A stretch of DNA of 64,000 nt from Hydnum rufescens UP504 (Eukaryota; Basidiomycota; Agaricomycetes; Cantharellales; Hydnaceae). The notes beneath the pieces are model-generated. The model was not told the DNA's origin. It saw only the letters and a program-made list of their open reading frames with translations, and ran no database searches. How positions within the stretch are numbered: position 1 is the stretch's first letter; each line of letters starts with the position of its first letter. Of the stretch, positions 1-10,655 are shown piece by piece. A program made the position numbers and the translations under genes. Where the stretch lies: NCBI GenBank assembly GCA_014904985.1, contig MU129013.1:62001-126000 (forward strand). Direction: 5' to 3'.

Positions 1-520
1 CATCATCCTCGCGTTTCTCACATCATCCTCGCGTTTCTCGCATCATCCTCGCGTTTCTCACATCGTCCTCGCATTTCTCGCATCGTCCTCACGTTTCTCG
101 CATCGTCCTCGCGTTTCTCGCATCATCCTTGTGTTTCTTGAATGATCCTTGGATTCCTCACATCGTCCTTGCGTGTGTCCTTGTGCTCTTTGCACTATCC
201 CTGCGTTTCTCATGTTATCCTCCAGTTTTTTGCGACATCCTTCAGTCTCTTGCATTGTCGTCCCATTTCTCACATCATCCATACATTTTTTGCGTCGTCC
301 ATCCGTTTTTTGTGTGGTCCATGTGTTTTTTGCATCATCCGTACATTTTTCGCATCGTCCATATGTTTTTCACGTCGTCCGTCCATTTTTCACATCATCC
401 ATCTGTTTTTCGGATTGTCCTTACTTTCTTCATACTATCCTTTCCGTTTCAGCGCCACCATTGCATTTTTTTTACATTGCCCTCGTATTTCTCGCGTTGC
501 CTTCATGTTTCCCATGCCCC
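1..520. repeat. Degenerate 20-bp tandem minisatellite
   Basis: About 26 head-to-tail units of 20 bases. The left end is nearly perfect (catcatcctcgcgtttctca and one- or two-base variants). Towards the right the units drift to forms such as catcatccatacattttttg but keep the 20-base period to about 520. The strand is pyrimidine-rich, so all three forward frames stay open for more than 130 codons. This is a by-product of composition and I do not read it as a gene. The array probably continues left of the window. Confidence 0.9.
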
Positions 521-560
521 CTTCCATTTCCTATCCCTACTGCTTTAGATCCCTGATGTC

Positions 561-892
561 ATGATATCTCTGTGATGACATGTTAGAAAAAAAAAGAGCA
601 AGTACGTGTGGACTTAGAAAAAAAAAGTGTGCACAGAGATAAAGAAATCCGGGATCGCCGATGTGGTGGACTTGGGGAAACTCACAGTACTATCCCCAGG
701 GCAGGTGTTCATGGCCCCATGGCCTAAAAAAATTTCTGGCATGGGCCCATGGAGCCTAAAATTGTATGAGGTTCCGTGGGCCCATGCTAGGCTCGTAGAG
801 TACATGGGGCCATGGCAAAATGAGCCTATTAGGTAGGCTATTCTACCAGAAAAACCAGACCTAACTAGGTACCGAAGTAGGGCTGCCTAAGG
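561..892. other. Spacer between minisatellite and MutY copy A, with NCATGG palindromes
   Basis: No coding region seen. The stretch has A-runs (near 585 and 617) and a cluster of CCATGG/GGGCCC palindromes between about 709 and 826. CATGGCCCCATGG near 710 faces its near-complement CATGGGGCCATGG near 813, so a hairpin with a loop of roughly 90 bases is possible. Homology to the MutY array begins abruptly at about 893. Confidence 0.45.
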
Positions 893-2126
893 TGTTAGCC
901 GTTACAGCATGCAGGCATTAGTATATTTTTCTTTGATTTAAGGGTTAGCGAAAATTCCATTATCAACTCTGGTCCTAACTACTTCGTTCGTTTACTGTTA
1001 CGACCAGGGGTGGTGTGTTCCATTGTGTTCAACGCGCGCCACCGTGCTGTGGAAGGCAATGTCCAGCGCCCTCTGGGCCTTCTCGTTATTCACACGCCCC
1101 TCAAAGGCTCCAACACAAAGGCGTCCCCCGAGGCCATCTGGAAGGCGGCCTACAATCTTGTGACTGGGGCCGATAGGGGTGCATTTAATCAGACTTTAAT
1201 AGAACTTGGCAGCACGGTGTGCACTCCAACGAATCCCACTTGTGGAGCTTGCCCTCTGAGCCAGGGTTGTACTGCGTACCAATTATCGGAGGTTTGTCTT
1301 ATCAGCCATATCCATCTGGTGGGTGCGTAATGTTCTCATCTGCCCTACAAGGAAATATCGTGGAACGCGTGGAAAATAATACTGATATTGAAGATCTGTG
1401 CAAGCTCGACTGCGGTCACATGATATCCGATGAAGATCAAGAAAAGGAAGGAAAGGGAAAAATCTTGCGCCGTAAGTGTTATTGAATACAGAATGAACTA
1501 CATCACTGGTTCCTGCTGATTCGAAGGCCCGAAAAAGGTTTGTGAGAATTCTGGCCTGAGGTTGCCCACAGCACGTCGCTCGAGAATCGTTACGAAATGT
1601 TAAACAGGGCTCTTGCTGGTTTGTTTTAATTCTCAACCCTCGAATTGGACTCTTCCGCCCAAGAATCTCTTGTTGAATTGGACACTTCTGCTTTGTTGCT
1701 AGCCAAGTTCTTGGCCTCCCCGCCCCCAACAAAGTCGACTGCACCAGACTCAGGAAGCAAAAATCCGGTAAAATTGATGGAAGACACTGATACCGGATCG
1801 CTGCTGGACGTCTTCTCGCACATTCGCATGACGTATCACATCCGATGGGTGGTGCTCTCGGACACTGCGGCATAGTCGCGTTCGCCCTTCCAGTCTTACT
1901 TCAACCTGAGGAAATGGTGGTTGTGGAGGGATCTGACAATGAGGTAGAACAGGGACCATCGAAAAGGCGCAAAAGCGAACGGAAGGCCAAGAACCTTGCG
2001 ATGTCCAAATCTTCCCGCAAGAGTGGCCATCATCGGAGGGCGGAACAAACGGTAGGCATGACATGGGTTAAAGAAGCGGACTTTGAAGGTGATATGGAAG
2101 CAGGTCCCAACCAAATGGTGAATTAA
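893..2126 (+). pseudogene. MutY adenine glycosylase, copy A (5'-truncated, catalytic Asp changed)
   Basis: MutY removes adenine mispaired with 8-oxoguanine. This copy starts inside the end of the second exon (GVGRYTAG region, about 893-915), so the first half of the HhH-GPD domain is missing. The third exon (about 1010-1290) keeps the iron-sulfur ligands in the order C-x6-C-x2-C-x5-C and the FNQTLIELGS helix. The catalytic motif VDGNV reads VEGNV, an Asp-to-Glu change. One residue pair is lost near GADRGAF. The C-terminal Nudix-like domain follows (about 1640-2110), ending WVKEADFEG, and the last intron is deleted. Copies A and D share intron and exon variants that B, C, E and F lack. Family assignment is secure; loss of function is inferred. 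Confidence 0.85.
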
Positions 2127-3399
2127 TTATCTCATGTCCGAGTAACATTGTATATTCTATAGATTCGCATACGGTTTTACATGATCAAGTATTTTTGGCC
2201 TTGGGCAGGATCGCCGCAGACGGCCTGAAGAGACCTCTGGGGATATATAGCGAGATTACTTGATCATCGACTATGACGTTCCATGAAATCCTCGATCCAA
2301 ACGGTTACAACAATGTTTTTGTATTCGCCTATACTCCCGAGGCTGTGGCAGGTTCTCGTTCTCGTTTGATTGTCTTTTTCCGTCTGCTCATGAACCACCC
2401 TGCCTTCGCAGGACGCTATATCCTACCATCGTCAAAAAAGAGGGCTGTCTACAGATCCTCGGAGTTCATAGAATAAATGATCTCTATGTCCTGGTAACGT
2501 GAAACCGGGTCCCCACCAGCTATCTGACGATATCGATTCCGCTTTGAAGGAATCCATCGAAAGAGACTCGATGGACCATCTCTCTCCCGGAGACTATATC
2601 ATTCATGTCGACGGTCAGATCTTCCGCTTGAGCCTAGTCTTTCAGCCGATTATTTGAATCTTAGGGAGAAATCAGCCCCTAAAGTCACCTCCGATGAATA
2701 GGATTCTGAGGCGTTGCCGACTTTCCTAATAATTTCCTAGTCCCAATGCCAATGCCTACCGAAAAGGGGTCATCCACAAAGAAGCCTATGGTAATTGTAG
2801 TGAACGTGGATAGATTATGTAAGCCTCCTTGAGGGACGACAACGAGAGGGATGAGAATCCCTGAGGAGAGCCTGAGTGCTCGAGCGGAGAGAGGGCGGGC
2901 GAGAGGCAAAAGGTATCATAGCATTCGTGACACTGGCCAATTTATGGCCTATAGGATAGGGGTGATACATATGGTACAAAGTAGAGAAAAAGAAAGGAGT
3001 ACAAAAAACATGGTAAAATCAAGGAGATAAAGCGACGCCCAAGCAGTAAAGCGCGGGAGCCCCGTCGTGGTCTTAGGAGGCACTGACAGGTCCATTCCTA
3101 TTGGCGTAGGCGCGCTTGTTTCCGCATACTGTTACTAAATAGGTCGCTCACCCATTCCGTCGATTCCATCCATCGGATCCGAATTCCACAAATTGTGTCG
3201 TCAATTCCTAGTGATTTCTTCTGCAATATGAAACCGGGACGACGCTCGGAGAAAACGGGAGCGTTGTTCCTATCCTTCAAAATTGAAAATATTGATAATT
3301 GTGAGTGTCACGAGACGTGCAGACCGAAGAAGTGTCTTGCTACATCTTGCCTGGGATTAGTTTCTTGGGCTATATGAACGCCTTCCTGTGGATGCACCT
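2127..3399 (+). repeat. Array segment downstream of MutY A (unrecognised; possible coding remnant)
   Basis: This block follows each MutY copy and is present four more times in the window (from about 5280, 12500, 23343 and 30300), plus an inverted piece left of MutY E. It contains a probable intron ending ttcgcag near 2412. It also has a 51-codon open stretch at 2503-2658 with residues DDIDSALKES near its start and LSPGDYIIHVDG in the middle. The same frame is recognisable in the other copies with substitutions and stops, as expected of a decayed coding sequence. I do not recognise the protein. An insertion (2799-3190) interrupts this copy. Confidence 0.5.
2799..3190. mobile_element. 392-bp insertion flanked by AATTGT direct repeat (solo-LTR candidate)
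   Basis: The sister segment at about 5936-5960 reads continuously ggtaattgtgtcgtcaattcc. Here AATTGT (2793-2798) is followed by 392 foreign bases, then AATTGT again (3191-3196) and the rest of the segment. On the minus strand the insert runs from TGTGGAATTC to GTTCACTA, followed by CA that belongs to the repeat. A TG start with a 5-6 bp target duplication suits a solo LTR, but the exact ends are ambiguous because the repeat overlaps them. No coding capacity. Confidence 0.6.
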
Positions 3400-3534
3400 C
3401 ACAGTTACTTGACAATCGTCTCTCTTCAGCCTCGACCCGCCATGAAACGAACTTCGTATCCCGCACGTGACCGGACCAAGTCGGCAATCTCCACCTCACT
3501 AGCGCTTTTTCTAGTCCCACCGAAGGTCCGTGTC
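3400..3534 (+). promoter_or_regulatory. Upstream region of MutY copy B
   Basis: The last part (ccaccgaaggtccgtgtc then ATGGGG) is shared with copy C (about 10637-10655) and, on the opposite strand, with copy E (about 22966-22990). Farther upstream the copies differ, so copy B has only a short piece of the shared promoter. No individual factor site can be named. Confidence 0.4.
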
Positions 3535-5255
3535 ATGGGGAACCCTACTACGGCCTTGGGAAAAAGGAAATCCACGCGTCCTATTATTTTAAACTCCGAT
3601 GAGGAAGGAACCGACAAAGCTCGTAAAAACGAAGACTCGAATTCAACATTCAAAGACGCGACACCTTCGAGTCTCATCTGAAAAACGATTCAGGAAGCTA
3701 GCACGTCTGAATTCCGTCAACGACATCTTGACGGGGAGGTCGAAGATCCTACGTCCTCTCCATTCTATTGCTCTGTACTCGGCGGCATCTGTTCTACTGC
3801 TTCGCGATGATCACCTTGCATGGTATGACAGTCAAAAATGTCTGAGGGATGCCGTGGAGGAAATATTATGACTCGCGACTAAGTCGAGAGGCTCGGACGC
3901 GACGAGCATACGAGGTACTGGTGTCCGAAATTATGTTACAGCAGACTCAAATGTTCGTGCCCATATAATATGTCACTTTACCCATCGCTACTAATGAGAG
4001 CCCACACAAAACCACTGTTATACCATACTACAATCGCTGGATGGACGCGTTTCCCACAGTCAAAGCATTGTCGAAGGCCACCATTGAAGATGTTAATCAG
4101 GGTGGAGAGACTTAGGATACTATAGTCGCGCTGCACGACTTCTTGTTGCGGCACAGAAGGTTGCGGGGGAGTTGGACGGTAGATTCCCACATACCGCTGC
4201 ATCTATGGAGAAACAGCTCCCAGGGGTTGGCCGTTACACCGCAGGTAATTAGTCTATTTTTCTTTGATGTAAGTGCTGGCCCTCTGAACAAGGGTTGTAC
4301 TGCGTACCAATTATCGGGGGTTTGTCTTATCGGCCATATCCATATGGTGGAGCGCATAATTTTCCCATTTACCCCACAGGGAAAGATCGTGGAACGTGCG
4401 GAAAAGAATACTGATATTGATATTGAAGATTTATGCACAATGTGTGAGCCTTTCCCTGATACCTCGACCGCGGTCACGCGATATCCGATGAAGATTGAGA
4501 AAAAGAAGGCAAGGGAAGAATCTTGCGCGGTAAGTGTTATCGAATACAGAGCGAACCAAGATCGCGGGTTCCTGCTGGTTCGACGGCCCGAAAAAGGTTT
4601 GTGAAATCTTTGGCCTCAGGTTGCCCACGGCACGTCGCTCGAGAATCTTAACGAAATGTTAAACAGGGCTTCTTGCTGGTTTGTTTGAATTCCCAACCCT
4701 CGAATTGGAGTCTTCCGCGGAAGTGTCTCTCGTTGAATCGGACGCCACCGCTTTGTTGCTTGCCAAATTCCTGGCCTCCCCGCCCCCACCAAAGACGGCT
4801 GTACCAGATTCAGGAAGCACAAATCCGGTAAAATTGATGGGAAACACTGATGCCGGGTCGCTGTTGCGCTTCTTTTCACACATTCGCATGACGTATCATA
4901 TCCGATGAGTGGTGCTCTCAGACTCTGCTGCACCGCCGCGTTCGCGATTGCCAGCCCTGCTCCAGCCTGAGGAAATGGTGGGCGTGGAGGATTCCGACAG
5001 TGAAGTCGAAGAGGGGCCATCGAAAAGGCGCAAAGGCGACCAGAAGGTGAAGAGCCGTAGGATGTCCAAATCTTCTCGCAAGAACGGCAATGGTCGAAGG
5101 GTAGAACAAACGGTGCGCGTAAAATGGGTTAAAGAAGCTGATGTCGAAGGTGAAAAGTGAGTTGGATCCGCGTCGTAGTGGACTGTCAGTAACGCTTCCG
5201 ATTTCCCTTATAGCATCAGTACAGGGGCGCTGAGGATATGGAAACAGGTCTAAAC
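3535..5255 (+). pseudogene. MutY adenine glycosylase, copy B (frameshifted, iron-sulfur exon deleted)
   Basis: It starts at the family ATG (MGNPTTALGKRKSTRP) and shows the serine-rich N-terminal tail. An 11-base deletion near 3667 shifts the frame compared with copies C and E. The LVSEIMLQQTQ helix carrying the catalytic glutamate is visible in DNA at about 3920-3950, but out of frame. In exon 2, NQRWKGLGYYS is broken by a one-base change near 4098. Intron 2 then runs straight into the tail of exon 3 at about 4270 (CPLNKGC), so the VDGNV segment and most of the iron-sulfur exon are gone. The Nudix-like C-terminal half (4380-5160) is intact and ends ISTGALRIWKQV at about 5252. Dead as a glycosylase. 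Confidence 0.88.
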
Positions 5256-5279
5256 CAAGTGGTGAATTGATTGTGTCAT

Positions 5280-7340
5280 GTCCGAGTAACATTGTATGTT
5301 CTGTAGATTTGCATACGGCATTACATGATGAATTGTTTTTGGGCCTCGGCCAGGATTGTCGCAGACGGCCTGAAGAGACTTCTGGGGGTCCTCGCTTACA
5401 TAGGAGATCAGTTGATCATCGACTATGAAGTTCTGCGAAATCCTGATGCATATGCTTACAACAATGTTTTTGTGTTCGCCTGCGCTCCCGAACTCGTGCT
5501 TGTGGTAGGTTCCCATTATCGTTTGATTATCTTTTCCCGTCTGCTCACGAGCCACCCCGCTTTCGCAGGACGTTATACCGCAACATCGTCAAAAAAGAGC
5601 CGTGTCTACAGATCCTCGGAGTTCATACAATAAATGATCTCTACGTCATAGTAATATGAAACCGGGACCCTGCCGGCTATCTGACGATATCGATTCCGCT
5701 TTGAAGGACCAAAGAGACTCGATGGACCATCTCTCACCCGGAGCCTACGTCATTCTTGTCGACGGTTAGACCCACTTCCCCTTGAGCCTAGTCTTTCAGC
5801 CGATTATTTGAATCTCAGGGAGGAATTACTCCCCTAAAGTCACTCCGATGAATAGGATTCTGAGGCGACTTCCCAATAATTACAGGTCCCAATGCCAATG
5901 GATGCCGACAAGGGGTTATCCATAGAGAAGCTTATGGTAATTGTGTCGTCAATTCCTGGCCATTTCTTCTGTAATATGAAACCGGGATGACGTTTGGAGA
6001 GAATGGAAGCGTTCATCCTACCCTTCAAAATTGGATTGAGGCGAACATATTAATAGTCGTGAGTGTCCCGGGACGTGCAAACCGTCGAAGTGTCTTGCTA
6101 CGTCTTTCTTGCCTGGGATTAGCTTCGTGGGCTATATGAATGGCATCCTATGGACCTCGATGCGCCTCGAAATCACGGGACGATCGCCGCTCTTCAGCCT
6201 CGACTTATATACTATGAGCGATCATTCCCTTTTCGCGCCCTTGGGCCCGGTTCGATGTTTCTAACGCCGGCATCTTAGGATCCTTGAGTCCCAGGTAATG
6301 CCTCTGATAACTGTCTCAGGCTTTCTTTTGTATTCCTGGGGCCTAGCATGAGTGACGTCAATTGTCCAGGACATGGTAGGGCTAGACGAGCTCCTTCTGG
6401 AGTTGGGCGGTCCTGTGTGAGACTCACCTCTTGGATGAGAAGTCCTTCGGTCGATGGGGTGTACTAATGTACTAACGCACTATCCAGGGATGCCCTGTCA
6501 TGACCATATAGCCGAACGAATTCCGTCATTCAAGTTTCCACCTAGCATCAGAGCGAAGTATATTCTCCTGTTGCTTCACTGGGTGGCTGTATCGAAAAGT
6601 GCAAAGAATTATTGAGACTCGAAGGGAATCTGGGGGTTCACACGCGTGGAGCGTCGCCGCAAATTAAGGTCGAGTCGAGAAGGAGCGTTTTACGCTGAGG
6701 TCCTGCGAAATTAACCGCGACACGTCAGGCCTCATGGAGGCATCCCTGCGATGCCTTGAGTCCTCTGACAGGTCCTCTACCCCGTTCGATCGCCTTGCTC
6801 TGCGTTACGTCACTCGAAGCTGGTCGTCTTTTTTTCGGTTCCAGACTCGCCAGCTGGGTCAAGAGTCCGTACATTCGCTCTTGAGCTTACAATTTGTTCA
6901 GAGTGACTTCATTGAACTAGTCCTGGTTCATATCATAAAGGGTGTTAGTCAAATCGATAGAGAGTCTTCATTTTTTAAGATAGGCCCCCAATTGGTTCTG
7001 AGCTTTGTTCCGGGCCGGCATCGTCGGCCATTGGAATACCAGGTCTGGTCGCGCTCATCGTTTCCTGTGATCAGGTCGTCCGGGTAGAGGAGAAAGAAAG
7101 TCTAGATTAAATTACATGTAAAGTGTCGCATTAAGGATTCGTCACGAAGGGCACCTGTGATTAAAGGAGATTAAAGGAGGGATGATTTCTCTACTTGTAC
7201 GAGTGCACGGTAGCATTCCTCAAAACTGCTGGGGCCACAGCGAGGCCTTGGGTTCAGGTCCCTCCCAAAACTGGGCTCTGAACCGCAGCAAACCGATCAC
7301 GATTCTAATCAGAGCAACCACGATAGAAAGCGGATCATTG
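5280..7340 (+). repeat. Array segment between MutY B and DUF6534 A (unrecognised)
   Basis: The left part (5280-6200) matches the segment after MutY A. The right part (6200-7340) matches 13,400-14,390, 23,870-24,940 and the fragment at 31,400-31,740. A probable intron ends ctttcgcag near 5569. The DIDSALKD open stretch near 5690 is stopped by TAG at about 5766, so this copy is broken. The right part has no frame conserved between copies that I can defend. It may be the 3' flank of the DUF6534 gene. Confidence 0.45.
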
Positions 7341-9562
7341 AACACCGTGACAAATGGAGGTGTCATCCAATACGAACCATCAGGTTTATGTCCGCATCAT
7401 TGCATGCTATTTCTCTCGTAATATTTATCCGTTGTAGCCTGGGTGCTCTCTTCCTAGAGAGATGAACAAGCTCTGATCAGTGTCGATTAGTATTACCTCG
7501 TCCCTGACATCAACAAGGTCATCGATATATGCATTGTAACGTACACTTCCATGATCCCCTGCATTCTGCAATATTCTCTTTTTCATTGAGGAGGAAAATA
7601 GTTCAAGGGGGCTTGGTGTGTCGAGCCTCACCCGGAGTCTCGCTCGCATGTGTAAACTGCAAGATCAAACATGAAATTCAGCGGTTCAGCATTGCACATA
7701 TAATGAGACACGTTATAGGGGCGTACTTGGTGAGCACAGTGATGGAATAGAACCCGCCCAGAGGCTAGAGCAGAATCAAGGGATTAGTCTTGCATAGAAA
7801 TATCCTCATTCTCGAACGAGAAGACCGAAAAATCAAGTAACCTACCATGCCGATAATAAGTACGCTAAAACCGACCCCGTATTTGGCAAACTGTCCTCAT
7901 AATTAGTTCAGCATCGGGGTTATCACACTGAAAAGAAAAGAAAAATGCACCAGCACAAGACCGACACAGGAGAGAATGCTAGTGACCAAGCCCGTACTAA
8001 TAGTGTACAATACCATACGGTTGATTACCGAATCAGTCCTGTGCCACGCAATGACGAGTGAAACCAGTAATCAGACGAAAGGACCCAACACATCGCAAAT
8101 GGATGAGGATACGCGCTTCTGGAACCCGGTCCGCCGACGCCGCAATAAGAGACACATATATGTGGCAATCACAACATCTGCGATCGCCTGAAAGCCACAT
8201 AATCACACCATATGTGATGTATCATGGAAGGCATGAGTGTGTGTATTAGAAACAAGGACAAATAGATCGCGGCCAAGACGCACCTGGATAATAAGCCATG
8301 CTTTGACAAGCCATGTGCACTCCTTGCAATCATCTATCATCTGAAATTCTCCTAGCATGGTCCTACAACAGTGAGAGATACAACCAAATCAGACGAACAA
8401 GTTGTTAGCTGGGGCCTTGCCGCAGACAATACGGGGATGCACACGATTTGATGGCATTTGCTGCAGTAAGCCAAAACATTGGTTTGGTCGGAATACAATG
8501 AGTCACGCTGCATGCCATCGAGACCTATGAAGATGGGTAGCTAACCGGCACTGAATCCTAGTGCGGGAGGAATAAGAGAGGAACACATCGGAAAATCGGA
8601 AAGCAATGGTATGCGGGAAAGACAAACCGAACTGAAGCAGCACAAGGACTTGCTACAAAGCCATAATGCATGACTTTCAGACTGATCTATTACGACATCA
8701 GGGTCGCAACATACCAGAAGCACTCCTGCATAGAGATTGGCGCTCACTATAGGAATCAAGCGGAATTATGAATGTGATGCTTCTTCGCGGAGAATATGCA
8801 GCAAGACCTACGAGAATAGACACGATAGGTAAAGAATGTTTGCGCAATGACTGATGAGCAGGCCTTGAAGTAGATAGCGCCAAAGCCAAGATAAGGGCAT
8901 CCACAACAAGGACCGACTTAGTACTCACTACGTTGAGTGGATATATCGCGAATTCCCTATAAACATGCCATGATTTCATGGATAGGGGGGGTCGGTGAAA
9001 AGACGGTCAACGGCCGCGATACACCCGATACGCACCACGGTGCCCATTCCAGAGCCAAAGAATTATGGTAATTTGTGACAAACCACCAATATAAAGACCT
9101 GGTACAGCATACACTGTATAATGTACATGGTGGCAGAGAACAGTAGTAAGTCTCCACAGTATTGCTCAGAAACAGTTGAAGAGCACCGCAAAAGGAATAC
9201 CAACAGTTGGAAAGCTTCCAAAGTCCTTTACAATGGGAGATGAGGAATATGCCTCCAAAGATGAGTGTGCACGAGGCTCACCATAAAATGGCCACCTGAG
9301 CAAGGGATAGGTAATGGGCGATGAATTCATATTTCAAGGAAATATGGACGTACCACCAGTTTCACCGACCTTCCATCATTCGGGAACGCATGATAATAGC
9401 TAGAGGTCTGGATGGTGAGGACACCGAAGCATCTGTCAAGTACATCAGGTCAGTGCTATTGTGCGCACCATTAAGGCTGGAGGAGACCGACAAAGCGATG
9501 AGGAGGGTACCAAAGAACGAGCCACCTAAAGGGCCGACGTGGGCCACGTTGATTATCACCAT
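7300..9562 (-). CDS. DUF6534 membrane protein, copy A (probable, C-terminus frameshifted)
   Basis: Read on the minus strand with several short introns. The N-terminus from 9562 carries GGSFFGTLLIAL, followed by an exon with GVLTIQTSSYYHAFPNDG, then LYWWFVTNYHNSLAL (about 9050-9100), an FxVQTFFAYR-type exon near 8830, ADVVIATYMCLLLRRRRTGF (about 8110-8190) and RTDSVINRMVLYTISTGLVTS (about 7960-8030). These are the ordered landmarks of DUF6534, a seven-helix-like membrane family expanded in basidiomycetes, function unknown. The last exon has one extra base compared with copies B and C (caacgg instead of caagg near 7430), which shifts the tail and brings in an early stop. Coordinates are approximate. 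The gene converges on MutY B. Confidence 0.72.
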
Positions 9563-10655
9563 AATGAAGGGAAAAGAGGGGGGCGGATCGGGGAAGGAAA
9601 TGGAAGCTTAGTGCCACGCACCCACTCATTTTATTAGAGTCGAGCCGAATGAAGTATCAAGTTCAATAGTACAGGAGATTGGATGATTCTGGGGTAGCTC
9701 GACAGATTACGATAATTCCCCACGTTACGCCTACATCGTCCACAATAGATCGACGACGGAGCGATTCCGATGCCACATTTGCTGTGCTTCACGGCTGTGG
9801 AGCACCGGCGTAATCCGTAGGAAAAGCGGTACACCGCCTCTGCAATAACTACGGGCTAAACAAAAAGAATGCCCGTATCGTATATCGCATCTTGAGCAGA
9901 CGACAGATAGACCCCGGTTTCTTTTCCACCAGAGTCGTGAAATTCTTCTATATGCAGTAGTCACCAAATTCTCTCGGAGACTTGCGGCGGCTGGATCAGC
10001 CCTCCTGCTCCTCTTGGCCATCAATGAGGGATGTATACAAATCGTGAAGAACTATCAAGTGGCAGTGGACATCAGAGGATCCACCGATGCCTTTCAGCCC
10101 ACGTTCCCAATCAACCAACCGATCAGGATCCCTTCCGGTTCGGTTACAAGGGAACAGACTGTCATCAGCGAGTTGACATCACGACCTATCATTCAAATGG
10201 AGAACAAGCGTGGTGAACAATGCCAATCGGGCATTGAGTTTCATCGCTTGACTGGCACAAAAACAGGGTACCTCTCCGGTTTAACGGACCCAAAGGGTAG
10301 TAAGAGGATGAACAGTCACTAATTGAGGCCAAGAATGATATACAAAAGTAGGAAGTATAGCTACACACCTGTCCCATTTCCCTCGTTACGTTACTGTGGA
10401 TATCAATCCCACACAGTCGAGGGCGCTTAACTTTCACACTGATGGTGGCTTGTGCTTTCCCAACACCCTCAGAGTGCAAAATTCTCCTATTGAACCGAAT
10501 AAGTGCCGCATCGTACCGAAAGCCCCGCACGTACAGTACGGTGCGCGAGAAGTGAGGGTAGAAAGACGGTCGTGGCACGGGTGCTTATGTAAAGAGCACG
10601 GGTAGGCTTTGGCGCGCTTTTTCTAGATTTTACTATCCCACCGAAGGTCCGTGTC
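9563..10655. promoter_or_regulatory. Divergent upstream region between DUF6534 A and MutY C
   Basis: The two genes point away from this 1.1-kb stretch, so it should hold both promoters. Its left half is similar to 27,500-28,190 (upstream of DUF6534 C). Its right half (about 10,380-10,655) is similar to the reverse complement of 22,966-23,330 (upstream of MutY E). No gene seen. Confidence 0.5.

Noticed and set aside
129..564. Three overlapping long open frames on the plus strand
   Set aside because: They come from the 20-bp pyrimidine-rich minisatellite, in which all three frames are open; the peptides are just periodic Ser/Phe/His-rich repeats.
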